The notes under the pieces were generated by a model. It was not told the DNA's origin. It was given only the letters and a program-made list of their open reading frames with translations, and searched no databases. Shown here piece after piece: positions 5,163 through 5,189 of a stretch of DNA of 5,189 nucleotides (within the stretch, counting starts at the first letter, position 1; the number at the start of each line of letters is the position of its first letter). This stretch comes from an uncultured Christensenella sp. (GTDB lineage: Bacteria > Bacillota > Clostridia > Christensenellales > UBA1750). Position numbers and translations under genes: made by a program. Location: contig CAJJNQ010000078.1 in assembly GCA_905193155.1 (NCBI GenBank), positions 1 through 5,189 of the forward strand, read 5' to 3'.

Positions 5163-5189
5163 GGGGCGCGGGGGTACGGCATAGCCGTA
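5163..5189 (+). repeat. G-rich hairpin repeat, right copy, cut by the window end
   Basis: Eleven bases after the synthetase-like gene's stop, the plus strand reads GGGG, CGC, GGGGG, then TACGGC (5175-5180), ATA and GCCGTA (5184-5189), a perfect 6-bp hairpin. The G-run before it suggests that the stem continues with C residues beyond the edge. It has the same plan as the left copy at 1-35, which is in opposite orientation. Confidence 0.5.

Overview
The window looks like a stretch of ordinary chromosome from a moderately high-G+C member of the Firmicutes, most likely the class Clostridia. The grounds are strong AAGGAGG-type ribosome binding sites, A/T-rich intergenic regions with sigma-A-like promoters between G+C-rich genes, factor-independent terminators, and the protein families present. 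I cannot name a genus. The odd length, with a similar G-rich hairpin repeat at each end, suggests a short assembly contig that broke at dispersed repeats (inference).

Layout, left to right. Positions 1-35 hold a G/C hairpin repeat and 36-90 a perfect 26-bp hairpin. An AraC-family regulator lies on the minus strand (108-974). A 168-base divergent promoter region separates it from galE, UDP-glucose 4-epimerase, on the plus strand (1143-2132). A plus-strand terminator (2157-2197) and a bidirectional one (2240-2289) lie between galE and the convergent icd gene. icd (minus, 2379-3572) encodes an NADP-type isocitrate dehydrogenase of the eukaryote-like dimeric class. A 229-base divergent region (3573-3801) carries an icd promoter, a leader RNA with competing complementary segments, a palindrome and a second promoter. 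The last gene (plus, 3802-5151) encodes an unusual 449-residue protein with a RelA/SpoT-type (p)ppGpp synthetase domain and a long C-terminal region I do not recognise. The window ends inside a second copy of the G-rich hairpin repeat.

The genes do not form one operon; each of the four appears to have its own promoter. The regulator may control galE across the shared promoter region. icd supplies 2-oxoglutarate for glutamate synthesis, and its divergent neighbour probably makes or once made an alarmone, so a link between nitrogen/amino-acid status and stringent signalling is possible but unproven. No CRISPR array, tRNA, rRNA, insertion sequence or phage gene was seen. The most interesting items are the divergent synthetase with its extra C-terminal region, the icd leader RNA, and the paired end repeats.
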